NCBI GenBank assembly: GCA_900539755.1
Contig: UQDC01000010.1
Location: 1-64,000, forward strand
Direction of reading: 5' to 3'
Length of the DNA stretch: 64,000 nucleotides
Source: an uncultured Alistipes sp.
GTDB lineage: Bacteria > Bacteroidota > Bacteroidia > Bacteroidales > Rikenellaceae
The notes under the pieces are model-generated. The model was not told the origin of the DNA. It was given only the letters and a program-made list of their open reading frames with translations, and ran no database searches. This document shows positions 45,546-55,075 of the stretch, piece after piece (position 1 is the stretch's first letter; each line of letters begins with the position of its first letter). Both the position numbers and the translations under genes were made by a program.

Positions 45546-46029
45546 TATGGCAGGGCAAGATCTCCAGTAAAAAGAGCATAATCAGCAGAACATATCGCCC
45601 CTACCCTTATATAACAATCCACAGAATCACCGCGGTCTTTCTTGCACACCACTCAAAAGGTCCAAGAAAGCCACAGTTACAATAAACACACTTTGCCAAA
45701 TAACGAACCTCTTATCACCCATTCTAAACAGGATACAAGGAACAGACGTACCTATTTTCGCGACAAACTGTGAGTGCGAATGTTGACGAGGTGTTTATTT
45801 GCACAATGGCACATAAAAGAAAGCGAGTGGAAACTGATAGTTTCCACTCGCTTTTATATTTACCAATAAGCAACGCTCTCTTAAATTAGATCGATCGTAT
45901 TACTACAAAAACACTTGAGATTTTATTCCCGTAAGAATGAGGGTCGAAATTACTATTTATCAGTAATTTCCTCCAATCCATACACTTTCCTGCATAATCT
46001 TGCGGGGGACCAAATTACGAGTAAGAAAT
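45546..46029. other. Intergenic region with a terminator and a possible small RNA
   Basis: About 480 bases without a gene. A -7-like box TATTTTCG (45753-45760) lies about 60 bases before the terminator at 45820, so a short transcript of roughly 90 bases could be made; no good -33 box supports it. Confidence 0.4.
45820..45857 (+). terminator. Strong intrinsic terminator
   Basis: AAAGCGAGTGGAAACT (45820-45835) pairs perfectly with AGTTTCCACTCGCTTT (45839-45854), 3-base loop, then TTAT. Confidence 0.88.
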
Positions 46030-46503
46030 TCAGAGCAAGGTACTCTGAGCATCAGCACGATAACCTACATCCTCAATCAGATTACTGGAGGAGGATGCGG
46101 CTACCGCCAAACGGTCACAACGTTCGTTTTCGGGAATTTCGGCATGCCCCTTAACCCACACGAAACGGACATGATGCCGACGGTACACAACCAAGAATCG
46201 TCGCCACAAATCGGGATTTTTCTTATCCTTAAAACCCTTCTTCTCCCAGCCGAAGACCCAACCCTTCGAGACAGCATCGACCACATATTTGGAATCGGAG
46301 TAAATGGTCACCTCACAGCCGTCGTTTTTAAGAGCCTCCAATCCGACGATCACAGCCATCAGTTCCATTCGGTTATTGGTGGTATGAGCATAACCGCAAC
46401 TCAACTCTTTACGATAGGGCCCACTCATCAAAACTACACCATAACCACCCGGTCCGGGATTTCCGAGAGCCGAGCCATCGGTGTACATGGTTATTACAGC
46501 CAT
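46030..46503 (-). CDS. rnhA: Ribonuclease HI
   Basis: A 157-residue protein from ATG 46503 (MAVITMYTDG); the longer frame to 46539 adds unlike residues. It cleaves the RNA strand of RNA-DNA hybrids, for example primers and R-loops. Catalytic residues are visible: Asp9 in MYTDGSALGNPG, Glu in NNRMELMAV, Asp in YSDSKYVVDAV, and the His/Asp pair in WVKGHAEIPENERCD. The C-terminus runs about 20 residues past the core. It follows the dksA-like gene on the same strand, but a terminator lies between them inside its own front region, so it may have separate expression. Confidence 0.93.
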   Translation of the reverse strand: MAVITMYTDGSALGNPGPGGYGVVLMSGPYRKELSCGYAHTTNNRMELMAVIVGLEALKNDGCEVTIYSDSKYVVDAVSKGWVFGWEKKGFKDKKNPDLWRRFLVVYRRHHVRFVWVKGHAEIPENERCDRLAVAASSSSNLIEDVGYRADAQSTLL

Positions 46504-46525
46504 TGTTAGATCAACATATTCGACG

Positions 46526-46553
46526 AAAAAAGAGGGCACAACACCCTCTTTTC
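46526..46553 (-). terminator. Terminator after the DksA-like gene
   Basis: AAAAGAGGG (46528-46536) and CCCTCTTTT (46544-46552) pair perfectly; on the minus strand a T-run follows toward rnhA. Confidence 0.75.
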
Positions 46554-46610
46554 TCTATAATTAAACACACCTCACACGTACGAGAGGTCAGGCAACCTGC
46601 CCGACAATCA

Positions 46611-46994
46611 TCAATGATGACGATCTTTGGCTTCGATGCAAAGCGTTGCATGCGGCACGATCCGCAAACGCTCCTTAGGAATCAGTTTGCCGGTTTCACG
46701 ACAGATTCCGTAAGTTTTATTCTCAATGCGCACCAAAGCCGCCTCCAAATGCTGAATAAACTTCAGCTGGCGCTGAGCCAAACGGCCCGACTCCTCTTTG
46801 GAGAGCGTCGAAGCACCCTCTTCCAACACTTTGAAGGTCGGCGAGGTATCTTCGATATCGTTGCTCGACGTATGAGTAATCGTGGAGCGCAACAGATCGT
46901 AATCGGTCTTTGCCTTCTCCAACTTATCCAAAATTATCTTCTTAAATTCGAGTAACTCTTCATCCGAGTACCGAGTTTTTTCATGCTCTGACAT
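46611..46994 (-). CDS. DksA/TraR family protein
   Basis: A 127-residue protein with a coiled-coil front (about 10-80; charged heptads LEFKKIILDKLEKAKTDYDL) and the DksA-type C-terminal domain YGICRETGKLIPKERL followed by RIVPHATLCIEAK. In Proteobacteria DksA binds RNA polymerase and works with ppGpp. Here the zinc finger keeps only two cysteines (CRET and TLC); the normal second and third Cys are replaced, as in other Bacteroidota relatives. It follows ileS by 115 bases without a visible promoter, the usual neighbourhood in this phylum, so they are probably co-transcribed. Confidence 0.85.
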   Translation of the reverse strand: MSEHEKTRYSDEELLEFKKIILDKLEKAKTDYDLLRSTITHTSSNDIEDTSPTFKVLEEGASTLSKEESGRLAQRQLKFIQHLEAALVRIENKTYGICRETGKLIPKERLRIVPHATLCIEAKDRHH

Positions 46995-47109
46995 GGCTCA
47001 AAAATTTATTTTCCAAAGACCATCAATAATGATCTTTTTATAAAGATATAAATTAATTTCTGAATATACCAAACTTTTTACGCCCGGCAGAGTGAAAACT
47101 TCTCGATCA

Positions 47110-50100
47110 TTAGACACGAGTCACCTTCATTCGTACCGTAAATTCATCCAGTTCGGCCAATGTAGCCGTATCGTCCAGCTCATCCACCACATCGACACTC
47201 ACAGCCAATGTCTGCGATGCAATGTAATCGCCAAACGACTCCACTGCCCCAGCAATTTCATCATTGCGTTCGATCTCGATACGAATACGGTCCGTCACTT
47301 CGAAACCGCTATCTTTACGGATATTCTGGATACGATTGACCAATTCGCGAGCCAATCCTTCACGACGCAACTCGTCACTCACCATAATATCCAACGCAAC
47401 GGTCAGTTTACCTTCGGTAGCGACCAACCAGCCTGGCATATCCTCCGATACGATATCGAAATCAGCTGCTGTAGCCTCAATTTTCACGCCGTCGATCTCT
47501 GCGGTCCAAGAATCGGTACGCTCGATCTGAGCAATATCACTTTGTGAAAGCTGAGCAACCAATGCTGAAATCTGTTTCATCTGCTTACCATAACGCGGAC
47601 CCAACGTCTTGAAATTGGGTTTGATTCGTTTGGTAATAACACCTGTAGTATCTTCGATGAATTCCAGTTCCTTAACATTGACCTCACCCAGAATCAATCC
47701 GCTTACTGCCTCAATAGCCGTTTTGATAGCCGGATCGAGCACCGGAATCACAATCTTCGAGAGCGGTTGACGAACCTTGATATTGACTTTACGACGCAAT
47801 GCCAACACCATTGAAGAGACCTTCTGTGCCAATGCCATCATCTCTTCCAACTTGGCATCTACCAGCTCTTCGTGATATACCGGGAAGTCGGCCAAATGCA
47901 CCGAAATATCGCTATGTTTGCCACTCACCGCATTCAGATCGGTAAAGATCCGGTCCGTAATAAACGGAGCGAAAGGTGCAGCCAGCATGGATACAGTCTC
48001 CAGGCAGGTATACAACGTCTGATAAGCTGCCAGCTTATCAGGAGTCATACCGCCACCCCAGAAACGTTTGCGATTCAGACGCACGTACCAGTTCGACAGA
48101 TTTTCATTAACAAAATCCTGGATAGCACGCGCTGCCGGGGTCGGATCGTAATTCTCGAGTGAATCGGTAACACTCTTCACCAACGTATTCAGCAACGAGA
48201 TGATCCAGCGATCGATTTCAGGACGCTCGGCAACCGGAATTTCGGGTTCCTGACCGGTGAAACCATCGACGTTAGCATATAACGCAAAGAAGCTGTAGGT
48301 ATTGTATAGGGTTCCGAAGAATTTCCGGCGTACCTCATCCACACCATCGACATCAAACTTCAGGTTATCCCACGGCTGCGAGTTCGAGATCATGTACCAA
48401 CGCACTGCATCGGTACCGTACTTCTCCAACACTTCGAACGGATCGACGGCATTCCCCAGACGTTTACTCATCTTGTTGCCGTTCTTGTCGAGTACCAGAC
48501 CGTTCGAGATGATATTTTTGAATGCCACGCTGTCGAACAGCATGGTAGCCAGTGCATGCAACGTAAAGAACCATCCGCGGGTCTGATCGACACCTTCTGC
48601 AATGAAGTCGGCGGGATAAACTTTGCGGAAATTCTCACCGCTCAGCTCGAACGGATAGTGCACCTGCGCATAAGGCATAGCGCCCGAGTCGAACCAAACA
48701 TCGATCAGATCGCTTTCGCGTACCATCCGTTCTCCTTTCGACGATACCAGCACAATGTTATCGACATAAGGACGGTGCAGATCAAATTTATTGTAATTCT
48801 CTTTCGAGAAGTCACCCTCGACATAAGAGGCAAACGGGTTTTCGGTCATGAAGCCGGCAGCGATCGATTTTTCGATCTCGGCTTTCAATTCCGCTACCGA
48901 ACCAATACATTTCAATTCGCTGTGGTCTTCGGTTGCCCAGATCGGCAGCGGAGTACCCCAGTAACGCGAACGGGAGAGGTTCCAGTCCACCAGATTCTCG
49001 AGCCACTTACCGAAACGGCCGCTACCGGTTGAGGCCGGTTTCCAGTTGATCGTCTCATTGAGGGCGATCAACCGATCCTTCACCGCCGTGGTCTTGATGA
49101 ACCACGAGTCGAGCGGATAGTAGAGCACCGGTTTGTCGGTACGCCAGCAGTGGGGGTAATTGTGGACATGTTTTTCGATCTTGAAGACCTTGCCCTGCTG
49201 TTTAAGCATCATGCAGATCGAGATATCGAGCGTCTCATCAGCATCGGTCAGCTTCGGATCATACGCATTCTTCACAAAACGGCCTGCATACTCCCGATAG
49301 GCCTCGGCATCCACATTCGATGCCACGAAATCGGGATCGAGATCCTCCAGCATGAAGAACTTACCGGTACGATCGACCATCGGCTGCCGTTTGCCCGCTT
49401 TATCTACAACCACCAGCGGAGCGATATTCTGCTGTTTGGCTACGCGGTCATCGTCGGCACCAAAGGTCGGCGCAATGTGTACGATACCGGTACCATCCTC
49501 CGTAGTCACATAGTCACCCAAAATTACCCGGAACGCATCGCCCATCGGCTTGATCCACGGAATCAGCGGCTCATACTCAATACCTGCCAAATCGGCACCA
49601 ATAAATTCACCGGTCACCTGATATGGGATATTTTTTCCATCACCGTTGTACCCTTCAAGCGGCAGTTCTGCATTCTTTTTCGGGAAGTAGTTATTGAAGA
49701 GATCTTTGGCCATCACCACCGTAATCGGCTCTGCCGTATAGGGGTTGTAGGTCCGAATACGGAGATAGTGGATCTGAGGCCCGACAGCCAGAGCTGTATT
49801 CGACGGCAGGGTCCACGGTGTAGTGGTCCACGCCATAAAATAGAGATCACCCTCTACCCCTTCAAACACCTTTTCGCTTTTGGCGTTGCGAATCATCTTG
49901 AATTGAGCCGTACAGGTGGTATCCTTCACATCCCGATAACAGCCCGGCTGGTTCAACTCGTGATTGCTGAGCCCCGTACCAGCAGCCGGAGAATAGGGCT
50001 GAATGGTGTAACCTTTATAGAGCAACCCCTTTTTATAGAGCTCGCTGAGCAGATACCACAGTGTCTCAATATATTTGTTATCATACGTGATATACGGATC

Positions 50101-50544
50101 GTCCGTATTGACCCAATAGCCCATTTCACGAGTCAGTTGTCCCCACAAATCGGTATAGGTCATCACTTCATGACGACAGGTATCGTTGTACTCCTCGATC
50201 GAGATTTTCGTACCGATATCCTCTTTGGTGATACCGAGTTTCTTCTCGACACCCAATTCGACGGGCAGCCCGTGCGTATCCCATCCGGCCTTGCGATGAA
50301 CGAGGAAACCACGCTGCGTTTTGTAACGACAGATTATATCCTTAATGGTACGGGCCATCACATGGTGAATACCCGGACGGCCATTGGCCGAGGGAGGTCC
50401 CTCATAAAACACGAAGGTCGGATGTCCCTCGCGTGTAGATATACTTTTCCGGAACGTATCGTCGGCGTCCCACTTTTTCAAAACTTCCTGTGTGATCTGG
50501 GGCAGATTCAGCCCCTTGTACTCGCTAAATTTCGGACGGGCCAT
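47110..50544 (-). CDS. ileS: Isoleucyl-tRNA synthetase
   Basis: A 1144-residue class-I synthetase that charges tRNA-Ile in the cytosol. The start ATG 50544 (MARPKFSEYKGLNLPQ) is supported by a full-consensus promoter at 50601-50632 that gives a 50-base leader; the longer frame would leave almost none. The HIGH-type motif reads GIHHVMAR (near residue 55), and KMSKR is at about 691 (GNKMSKRLGN). The editing domain lies between, and the anticodon-binding domain after about 750. The length fits the eukaryote-like, longer IleRS group that also occurs in Bacteroidota; this group is often less sensitive to mupirocin, which is not shown here. Confidence 0.97.
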   Translation of the reverse strand: MARPKFSEYKGLNLPQITQEVLKKWDADDTFRKSISTREGHPTFVFYEGPPSANGRPGIHHVMARTIKDIICRYKTQRGFLVHRKAGWDTHGLPVELGVEKKLGITKEDIGTKISIEEYNDTCRHEVMTYTDLWGQLTREMGYWVNTDDPYITYDNKYIETLWYLLSELYKKGLLYKGYTIQPYSPAAGTGLSNHELNQPGCYRDVKDTTCTAQFKMIRNAKSEKVFEGVEGDLYFMAWTTTPWTLPSNTALAVGPQIHYLRIRTYNPYTAEPITVVMAKDLFNNYFPKKNAELPLEGYNGDGKNIPYQVTGEFIGADLAGIEYEPLIPWIKPMGDAFRVILGDYVTTEDGTGIVHIAPTFGADDDRVAKQQNIAPLVVVDKAGKRQPMVDRTGKFFMLEDLDPDFVASNVDAEAYREYAGRFVKNAYDPKLTDADETLDISICMMLKQQGKVFKIEKHVHNYPHCWRTDKPVLYYPLDSWFIKTTAVKDRLIALNETINWKPASTGSGRFGKWLENLVDWNLSRSRYWGTPLPIWATEDHSELKCIGSVAELKAEIEKSIAAGFMTENPFASYVEGDFSKENYNKFDLHRPYVDNIVLVSSKGERMVRESDLIDVWFDSGAMPYAQVHYPFELSGENFRKVYPADFIAEGVDQTRGWFFTLHALATMLFDSVAFKNIISNGLVLDKNGNKMSKRLGNAVDPFEVLEKYGTDAVRWYMISNSQPWDNLKFDVDGVDEVRRKFFGTLYNTYSFFALYANVDGFTGQEPEIPVAERPEIDRWIISLLNTLVKSVTDSLENYDPTPAARAIQDFVNENLSNWYVRLNRKRFWGGGMTPDKLAAYQTLYTCLETVSMLAAPFAPFITDRIFTDLNAVSGKHSDISVHLADFPVYHEELVDAKLEEMMALAQKVSSMVLALRRKVNIKVRQPLSKIVIPVLDPAIKTAIEAVSGLILGEVNVKELEFIEDTTGVITKRIKPNFKTLGPRYGKQMKQISALVAQLSQSDIAQIERTDSWTAEIDGVKIEATAADFDIVSEDMPGWLVATEGKLTVALDIMVSDELRREGLARELVNRIQNIRKDSGFEVTDRIRIEIERNDEIAGAVESFGDYIASQTLAVSVDVVDELDDTATLAELDEFTVRMKVTRV

Positions 50545-50600
50545 ATTATTTTCGAATTCACGTTGTATCTGTCGGAAAAACACCTTCCAACCGTAACGAG

Positions 50601-50632
50601 CAAAAATAGATATTTCCCTTTAAAAACGCAAA
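50601..50632 (-). promoter_or_regulatory. Promoter of ileS
   Basis: On the minus strand TTTG (50632-50629), 20 bases, TATTTTTG (50608-50601); both boxes match exactly. RNA would start near 50594. Confidence 0.75.
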
Positions 50633-50687
50633 TAAACAGCTATAACCCTCTTTTGTGTGCTTTAGAATTCATGCGCCATAGGTTCAA

Positions 50688-51464
50688 TCACCTACTTTCT
50701 ATCATTTTTGCAGCTTGTTGGCGCATACGTCTGGCCCGTTCTGCGCAATCGGGATGGGTCGAAAAGAGTTGCACCACGGAACTCATAGCCCCATCACTCT
50801 TTTCTGCAAGTTGCGCCAGCTTCTCCAAAGCAGTGGCCATGGCCATGGGGTCATATCCGTTACGGTGCAGGAAACCGAGACTGAAATCGTCGGCTGCATA
50901 CTCCTGTTGCTGCGAAAAGCGCGCTCCGGTATATCGTTCGGCCAGTGCACCCAGCTGCGATCCACTCAACGTACCGATCGCACCGCCAACAGCTCCCAAC
51001 GCATTGCGTGCAGCCGAAGTGAGATAGGCCTTGCGCATTGCACCTATCGTATCGTGATTGCGCACATGGCCCATTTCATGCCCGACAATAGCCAACAACT
51101 CCTGATCGTCCAACCGATCCATCAATCCCGAAAAGATTCGAATACTGCCGTCAGCCGTAGCAAAGGCGTTGATGGCATCCGTTTTATACACTTTGAAATT
51201 AAGCGGAATACCATTGACAGCGATAAAACGATCGGTCAAAGCGGTCAATCGAACCGCATAGGGATCATCTTCTGCCGCCACACACGATCGGGCATCACTG
51301 TAACGGATGTACTGTGCAGCCATCCGTTGTACCTCTTCGTCGCTCAAGTCGGCCGCCGTAAGCGCATCTACCGTTGCCTGCAATCCAGGATGCGGCAGAC
51401 GTATTTTTCCACGGAGCACCACCAACAGATAAATAACAAGCGCTATCAGCAGGATTTTAATCAT
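50688..51464 (-). CDS. M48 family zinc metalloprotease
   Basis: A 258-residue protein from ATG 51464 (MIKILLIALVIYLLVVL), which starts directly with a membrane anchor or signal. The zinc site is HEMGH (His129 first), and the third ligand Glu lies in QQQEYAADDFS. The C-terminal part (FSTHPDCAERARRM) is the usual closing motif of the M48 LoiP/YfgC-like group. These enzymes act in envelope protein quality control. It lies 143 bases after ileS-side sequence with opposite neighbour gcvT diverging, so it is its own unit. Confidence 0.9.
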   Translation of the reverse strand: MIKILLIALVIYLLVVLRGKIRLPHPGLQATVDALTAADLSDEEVQRMAAQYIRYSDARSCVAAEDDPYAVRLTALTDRFIAVNGIPLNFKVYKTDAINAFATADGSIRIFSGLMDRLDDQELLAIVGHEMGHVRNHDTIGAMRKAYLTSAARNALGAVGGAIGTLSGSQLGALAERYTGARFSQQQEYAADDFSLGFLHRNGYDPMAMATALEKLAQLAEKSDGAMSSVVQLFSTHPDCAERARRMRQQAAKMIESR

Positions 51465-51565
51465 GAGGCCAACGGTTTTCCTAAGATTTTCAACCAAAAA
51501 TAGCAGAAAATAACGTAACTTCGCATACGAGTTGAAAAACGCATTCACAAATAACAATCAAACAT

Positions 51566-52672
51566 ATGAAAACCACTCCGTTTACCAAGTATCATATCGA
51601 AAACGGTGCCCGCATGGCAGAATTTGCGGGATACAACATGCCGATCGAATTCAGCGGCATCAATGATGAACATCACACGGTTCGCGAAAAGGCCGGTGTA
51701 TTCGATGTCAGTCACATGGGCGAGATTTGGGTCAAAGGCCCACGCGCAATCGACTTTCTGCAGCATGTCACTTCGAACAATGTAGCAGCTCTTTATGACG
51801 GCAAAATCCAATACTCCTGCCTTCCAAATGGTCGTGGCGGTATTGTTGATGACATTCTGGTTTACCGTATCAACGCTGAAACCTTTTTGCTGGTAGTCAA
51901 TGCTGCCAACACGGACAAGGATTGGAAACACCTTTGCAAAGAGGGTGAAGCCTTCGGTCTTACCCCGGGCAAAGAGCTTTACAATGCTTCGGATGAGATT
52001 GCCCAATTGGCTGTTCAAGGACCTTTGGCAATGCAGATCATTCAGAAACTGTGCCCGAAAGCAGATGTGGAACATCTCGAATATTACACCTTTATCAAAA
52101 CCGAAGTAGCCGGCATTAAGGATGCCATTGTTTCGGCGACCGGTTATACCGGTGCAGGTGGCTGCGAAATTTATGTAGCCAACGAAGATGCTGACACGTT
52201 GTGGGCAGCTCTCTGGGAAGCAGGTACCGACATGGGACTGAAGAATATCGGTCTGGGTGCGCGCGACACATTGCGTTTGGAGATGGGCTTCTGCCTCTAC
52301 GGCAACGACATCGACGATACCACCTCCCCCATTGAGGCCGGACTGGGTTGGATCACCAAATTTGTCGATGGCAAAGATTTCATCGACCGTGAATACAACG
52401 CCAAACAGAAAGCAGAGGGACCCAAACGCCGTTTGGTAGGCTTTGAGTTGGTTGAACGGGGTATTCCTCGTCACGGTTACAAGCTGACCGACCACAACAG
52501 CAATCTGATTGGTGAGGTAACCTCCGGAACAATGTCACCTTGTCTGAAAAAGGGAATCGGCATGGGATATGTCGATGCAGCTTATGCGGCTCCCGGCACC
52601 GAGATTCATGTTGTTATCCGCGAGAAACCGATCAATGCCGTTGTTGTCAAACTGCCGTTCTACAAAAAATAG
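51566..52672 (+). CDS. gcvT: Glycine cleavage system T protein (aminomethyltransferase)
   Basis: A 368-residue protein that releases ammonia from the aminomethyl group on GcvH and makes 5,10-methylene-tetrahydrofolate. Motifs: MAEFAGYNMPIEFSGINDEH at the front, GVFDVSHMGEIWVKG, GGIVDDILVYR (the catalytic Asp region), GLGARDTLRLEMGFCLYGND and the C-terminal barrel (VTSGTMSPCLKKGIGMGYVD). Usual length. The other glycine-cleavage genes (gcvH, gcvP) are not nearby. A near -7 match TAACTTCG (51516-51523) precedes it, and a strong terminator follows. Confidence 0.96.
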   Translation: MKTTPFTKYHIENGARMAEFAGYNMPIEFSGINDEHHTVREKAGVFDVSHMGEIWVKGPRAIDFLQHVTSNNVAALYDGKIQYSCLPNGRGGIVDDILVYRINAETFLLVVNAANTDKDWKHLCKEGEAFGLTPGKELYNASDEIAQLAVQGPLAMQIIQKLCPKADVEHLEYYTFIKTEVAGIKDAIVSATGYTGAGGCEIYVANEDADTLWAALWEAGTDMGLKNIGLGARDTLRLEMGFCLYGNDIDDTTSPIEAGLGWITKFVDGKDFIDREYNAKQKAEGPKRRLVGFELVERGIPRHGYKLTDHNSNLIGEVTSGTMSPCLKKGIGMGYVDAAYAAPGTEIHVVIREKPINAVVVKLPFYKK

Positions 52673-52764
52673 CATTTCCGACTTGGATCGTTTGGAGGCG
52701 AGAGGAACAACAAACTGACCTTTGCACAGTGGCTTGACTCGCACAAACGAATTCTCCAATACAG

Positions 52765-52795
52765 TAAGGGAAGGTGTTTACCTTCCCTTATTTTT
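52765..52795 (+). terminator. Intrinsic terminator of gcvT
   Basis: TAAGGGAAGGT (52765-52775) pairs perfectly with ACCTTCCCTTA (52780-52790), 4-base loop, then five T. Confidence 0.92.
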
Positions 52796-53289
52796 ATGCA
52801 TATTTTTTACACCCCATTCATGCATATTGCTCTTTTCGCCGCCTCCTACCGCAATCCGAAAAATACTCCGGTCCCCTTTCAACAGCGCAGATGACTACCA
52901 TCGCATCCCTGTTCCACACGCTCGACCAAGTTGTCCGCAACTCAAAATACCCGGCTAATACTTAACCCTGCTCAAAACTTTCTCTGCCGGGTAATTGTCT
53001 GACCCAGTAACTTACCCAACAATACTCGACATTTTTGGCCCGGCGCCATACAATTTCTTCCACAGGGTCTTTTGACCGTTCAGTCAACACCATAAACAAA
53101 GAGAGCCGATCACAATCAGGATCAGCTCTCCCCTATTCTTTTCGATTTGTTAGATTTCAGATTCGTTTTTTATCTCAAGATACGGTGTTCAACAGAACAC
53201 TGAGAAACGAACGGCAACTCTGCAACGAGGACGACGTCTCCAATGTGCGGTTACCACCGTACAGCCCGCCGCCTGAAAAGGGACCTACA
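52796..53289. other. Intergenic region, nothing but a terminator
   Basis: About 490 bases between two convergent units. Apart from the hairpin at 53101-53130, I see no gene or repeat. Confidence 0.5.
53091..53130 (-). terminator. Terminator of the barrel/TPR operon
   Basis: GAGAGC-C-GATC (53101-53111) pairs with GATC-A-GCTCTC (53120-53130) with one mismatch; on the minus strand TTTGTTTATG follows. Confidence 0.6.
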
Positions 53290-55044
53290 TTAGAAGGTCA
53301 GCTTAACACCGGCCAGCACATTGCCGCCCAATCCCCGATACATGTAGTAGGGATAGAGTTTTTGGCACGCCAGGTTGTTTCCTTGCACGAAGATGCTGAC
53401 CGCTTTGGAGGCCCGATACTCGACTCCGAAATGGACGTCAACCGTTGTATTGATCTTCTCCCATACAGGGCTGGTAGCGCCGATCAGCAGTGGTTCACCC
53501 TCCAGTGCGAACCAACGACTCGACAGCAGTGTCGCACCCGCCGTAAGAATCACCTTATCCCGGATGCTGTACCGTAAATCCAACCGTCCCGTAAAGTTGG
53601 GCACACCCGACACATGTTCGTAGCTCTTTTTCGAGAAGCCTTTATACTGCAACGAAGCCTCGAGACCGAAGGCGCCCGATACCCGTCCTTCAAAATCGGC
53701 ACCGACCGTCCACATGGTAACCGTATCACACATTATGTTAAACAGGTTTCCATAAGAGACATACGATTCGTAATAATTTGAAAAAGTTGCCAGGCCTTGT
53801 GCATGGGTCAATCCTCCGTACACTTTATAGGAGAAGGCTGATGAGAAACTTCCCATGATACCGATCCGACCGTTATATTCCGAGGTATTGGCTACCGGCA
53901 GAGCCATAACATAGGGATTCATCGAGACCAATAAGCGGTAATCGTTGCTCTTCAACCCTCCGTCAACTTCGATGTACGGAACAAAATAGCCATTGGTGCC
54001 GTCATAACGCAGCGAAAAGCGCGGATAAAAATAGCATTTCGAGAAATCGTTGCCGGGATCATATCCGGTCATGCTGTTGTAGGTAATATCTACACCCAAC
54101 GCAAAGTCAAATTGGTTCCCTTTATAGTGGTACAACGGCGCAACATGGATCATGTGATTTTGCAGTTCACTGCGCTCGTCACTGCCCAAATACCCTTCGT
54201 AACCGCCTTGCAGCGTCACCTCATGCAAACCGCCGAAACGTTTGCCCAGCTTAAGTCCAGCTTTGACACCTGTTTCAGCCATATCAAATTTGTCACTGAA
54301 ATAGGCAACCTCGGCTCCGATTTTGAAGTTGAAGTGAGACATGTCGGCAAAGGTATCGCCGAACGAGATTCGCCCCCGAACTGTCGTGAAGTGCTGACGC
54401 AATCCCGAAGCAGTCGTATCAAAGGACAGAGGCAGGGTGATGCGGGTCGGATCGTAACCATAACCGTAACGGGTGACCATATCGTAATCGAATCCGACTT
54501 CGCCATCCAACACATACCTCGAACCGTAGCGCTGCCCTACAACACCGATCTTATTAAAGGTCTCACTGGCCGGGGTTTTCAGATCGTTGCCGTTTTTGAT
54601 TTTGCTCCAACTGCCGTAGTGGTTCAGATAGGCTCCGAACAGCCCTTTCGATTTGCGGGTCGTATTGAAATAGACATCAGCCACACTCTGGAACGGATAT
54701 CCCAAAGCCGCCTTCACATAAAGCGGTTTGGGCTGGCGATAGAGGTCGATGTTGACCGATGCCGGACGGATCGGTGAAACCTCAAACCCATAAGCGATCG
54801 GCGAAGGAGTTATGCGGTATTCAACCTCAGGACGCAATTTGACCGTATCGATCAAATTGGGTTTTACATTCAGTTTGTTGGCCTCGCTGACGGTCGGCTC
54901 ATAGGCACGGGTCACCTCCATTTCGCGATTCAGATCATTGGATTTGGCCTCGCCCGACTCGGACGTTTTTTCACGCTGCTGAGCGGTAACCGACAGGTTG
55001 CAAGCCAACAGCAACAGCGTCCCTATTATTGTTTTATTTATCAT
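53290..55044 (-). CDS. Outer-membrane beta-barrel protein (TonB-receptor-like barrel, no plug seen)
   Basis: A 584-residue protein with a signal peptide (ending SVTAQ near residue 21). After a charged linker (REKTSESGEAKSNDLNREME) it begins EVTRAYEPTVSEANKLNVKP and then runs in alternating beta-strand sequence to a C-terminal GNVLAGVKLTF that ends in Phe, typical of outer-membrane barrels. I see no carboxypeptidase-regulatory domain or plug domain, so it is not an ordinary SusC. It starts 31 bases after the TPR gene, so both are made together. Such TPR-barrel pairs recur in Bacteroidota; the function is unknown to me. Confidence 0.75.
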   Translation of the reverse strand: MINKTIIGTLLLLACNLSVTAQQREKTSESGEAKSNDLNREMEVTRAYEPTVSEANKLNVKPNLIDTVKLRPEVEYRITPSPIAYGFEVSPIRPASVNIDLYRQPKPLYVKAALGYPFQSVADVYFNTTRKSKGLFGAYLNHYGSWSKIKNGNDLKTPASETFNKIGVVGQRYGSRYVLDGEVGFDYDMVTRYGYGYDPTRITLPLSFDTTASGLRQHFTTVRGRISFGDTFADMSHFNFKIGAEVAYFSDKFDMAETGVKAGLKLGKRFGGLHEVTLQGGYEGYLGSDERSELQNHMIHVAPLYHYKGNQFDFALGVDITYNSMTGYDPGNDFSKCYFYPRFSLRYDGTNGYFVPYIEVDGGLKSNDYRLLVSMNPYVMALPVANTSEYNGRIGIMGSFSSAFSYKVYGGLTHAQGLATFSNYYESYVSYGNLFNIMCDTVTMWTVGADFEGRVSGAFGLEASLQYKGFSKKSYEHVSGVPNFTGRLDLRYSIRDKVILTAGATLLSSRWFALEGEPLLIGATSPVWEKINTTVDVHFGVEYRASKAVSIFVQGNNLACQKLYPYYMYRGLGGNVLAGVKLTF

Positions 55045-55075
55045 CGTCGTATAATGTTCGTTATCCGATTTATCG

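Noticed and set aside
49150..51027. 625-codon open frame on the plus strand
   Set aside because: It is antisense to ileS and to the M48 protease gene, both with clear catalytic motifs, and shows no protein motif itself.
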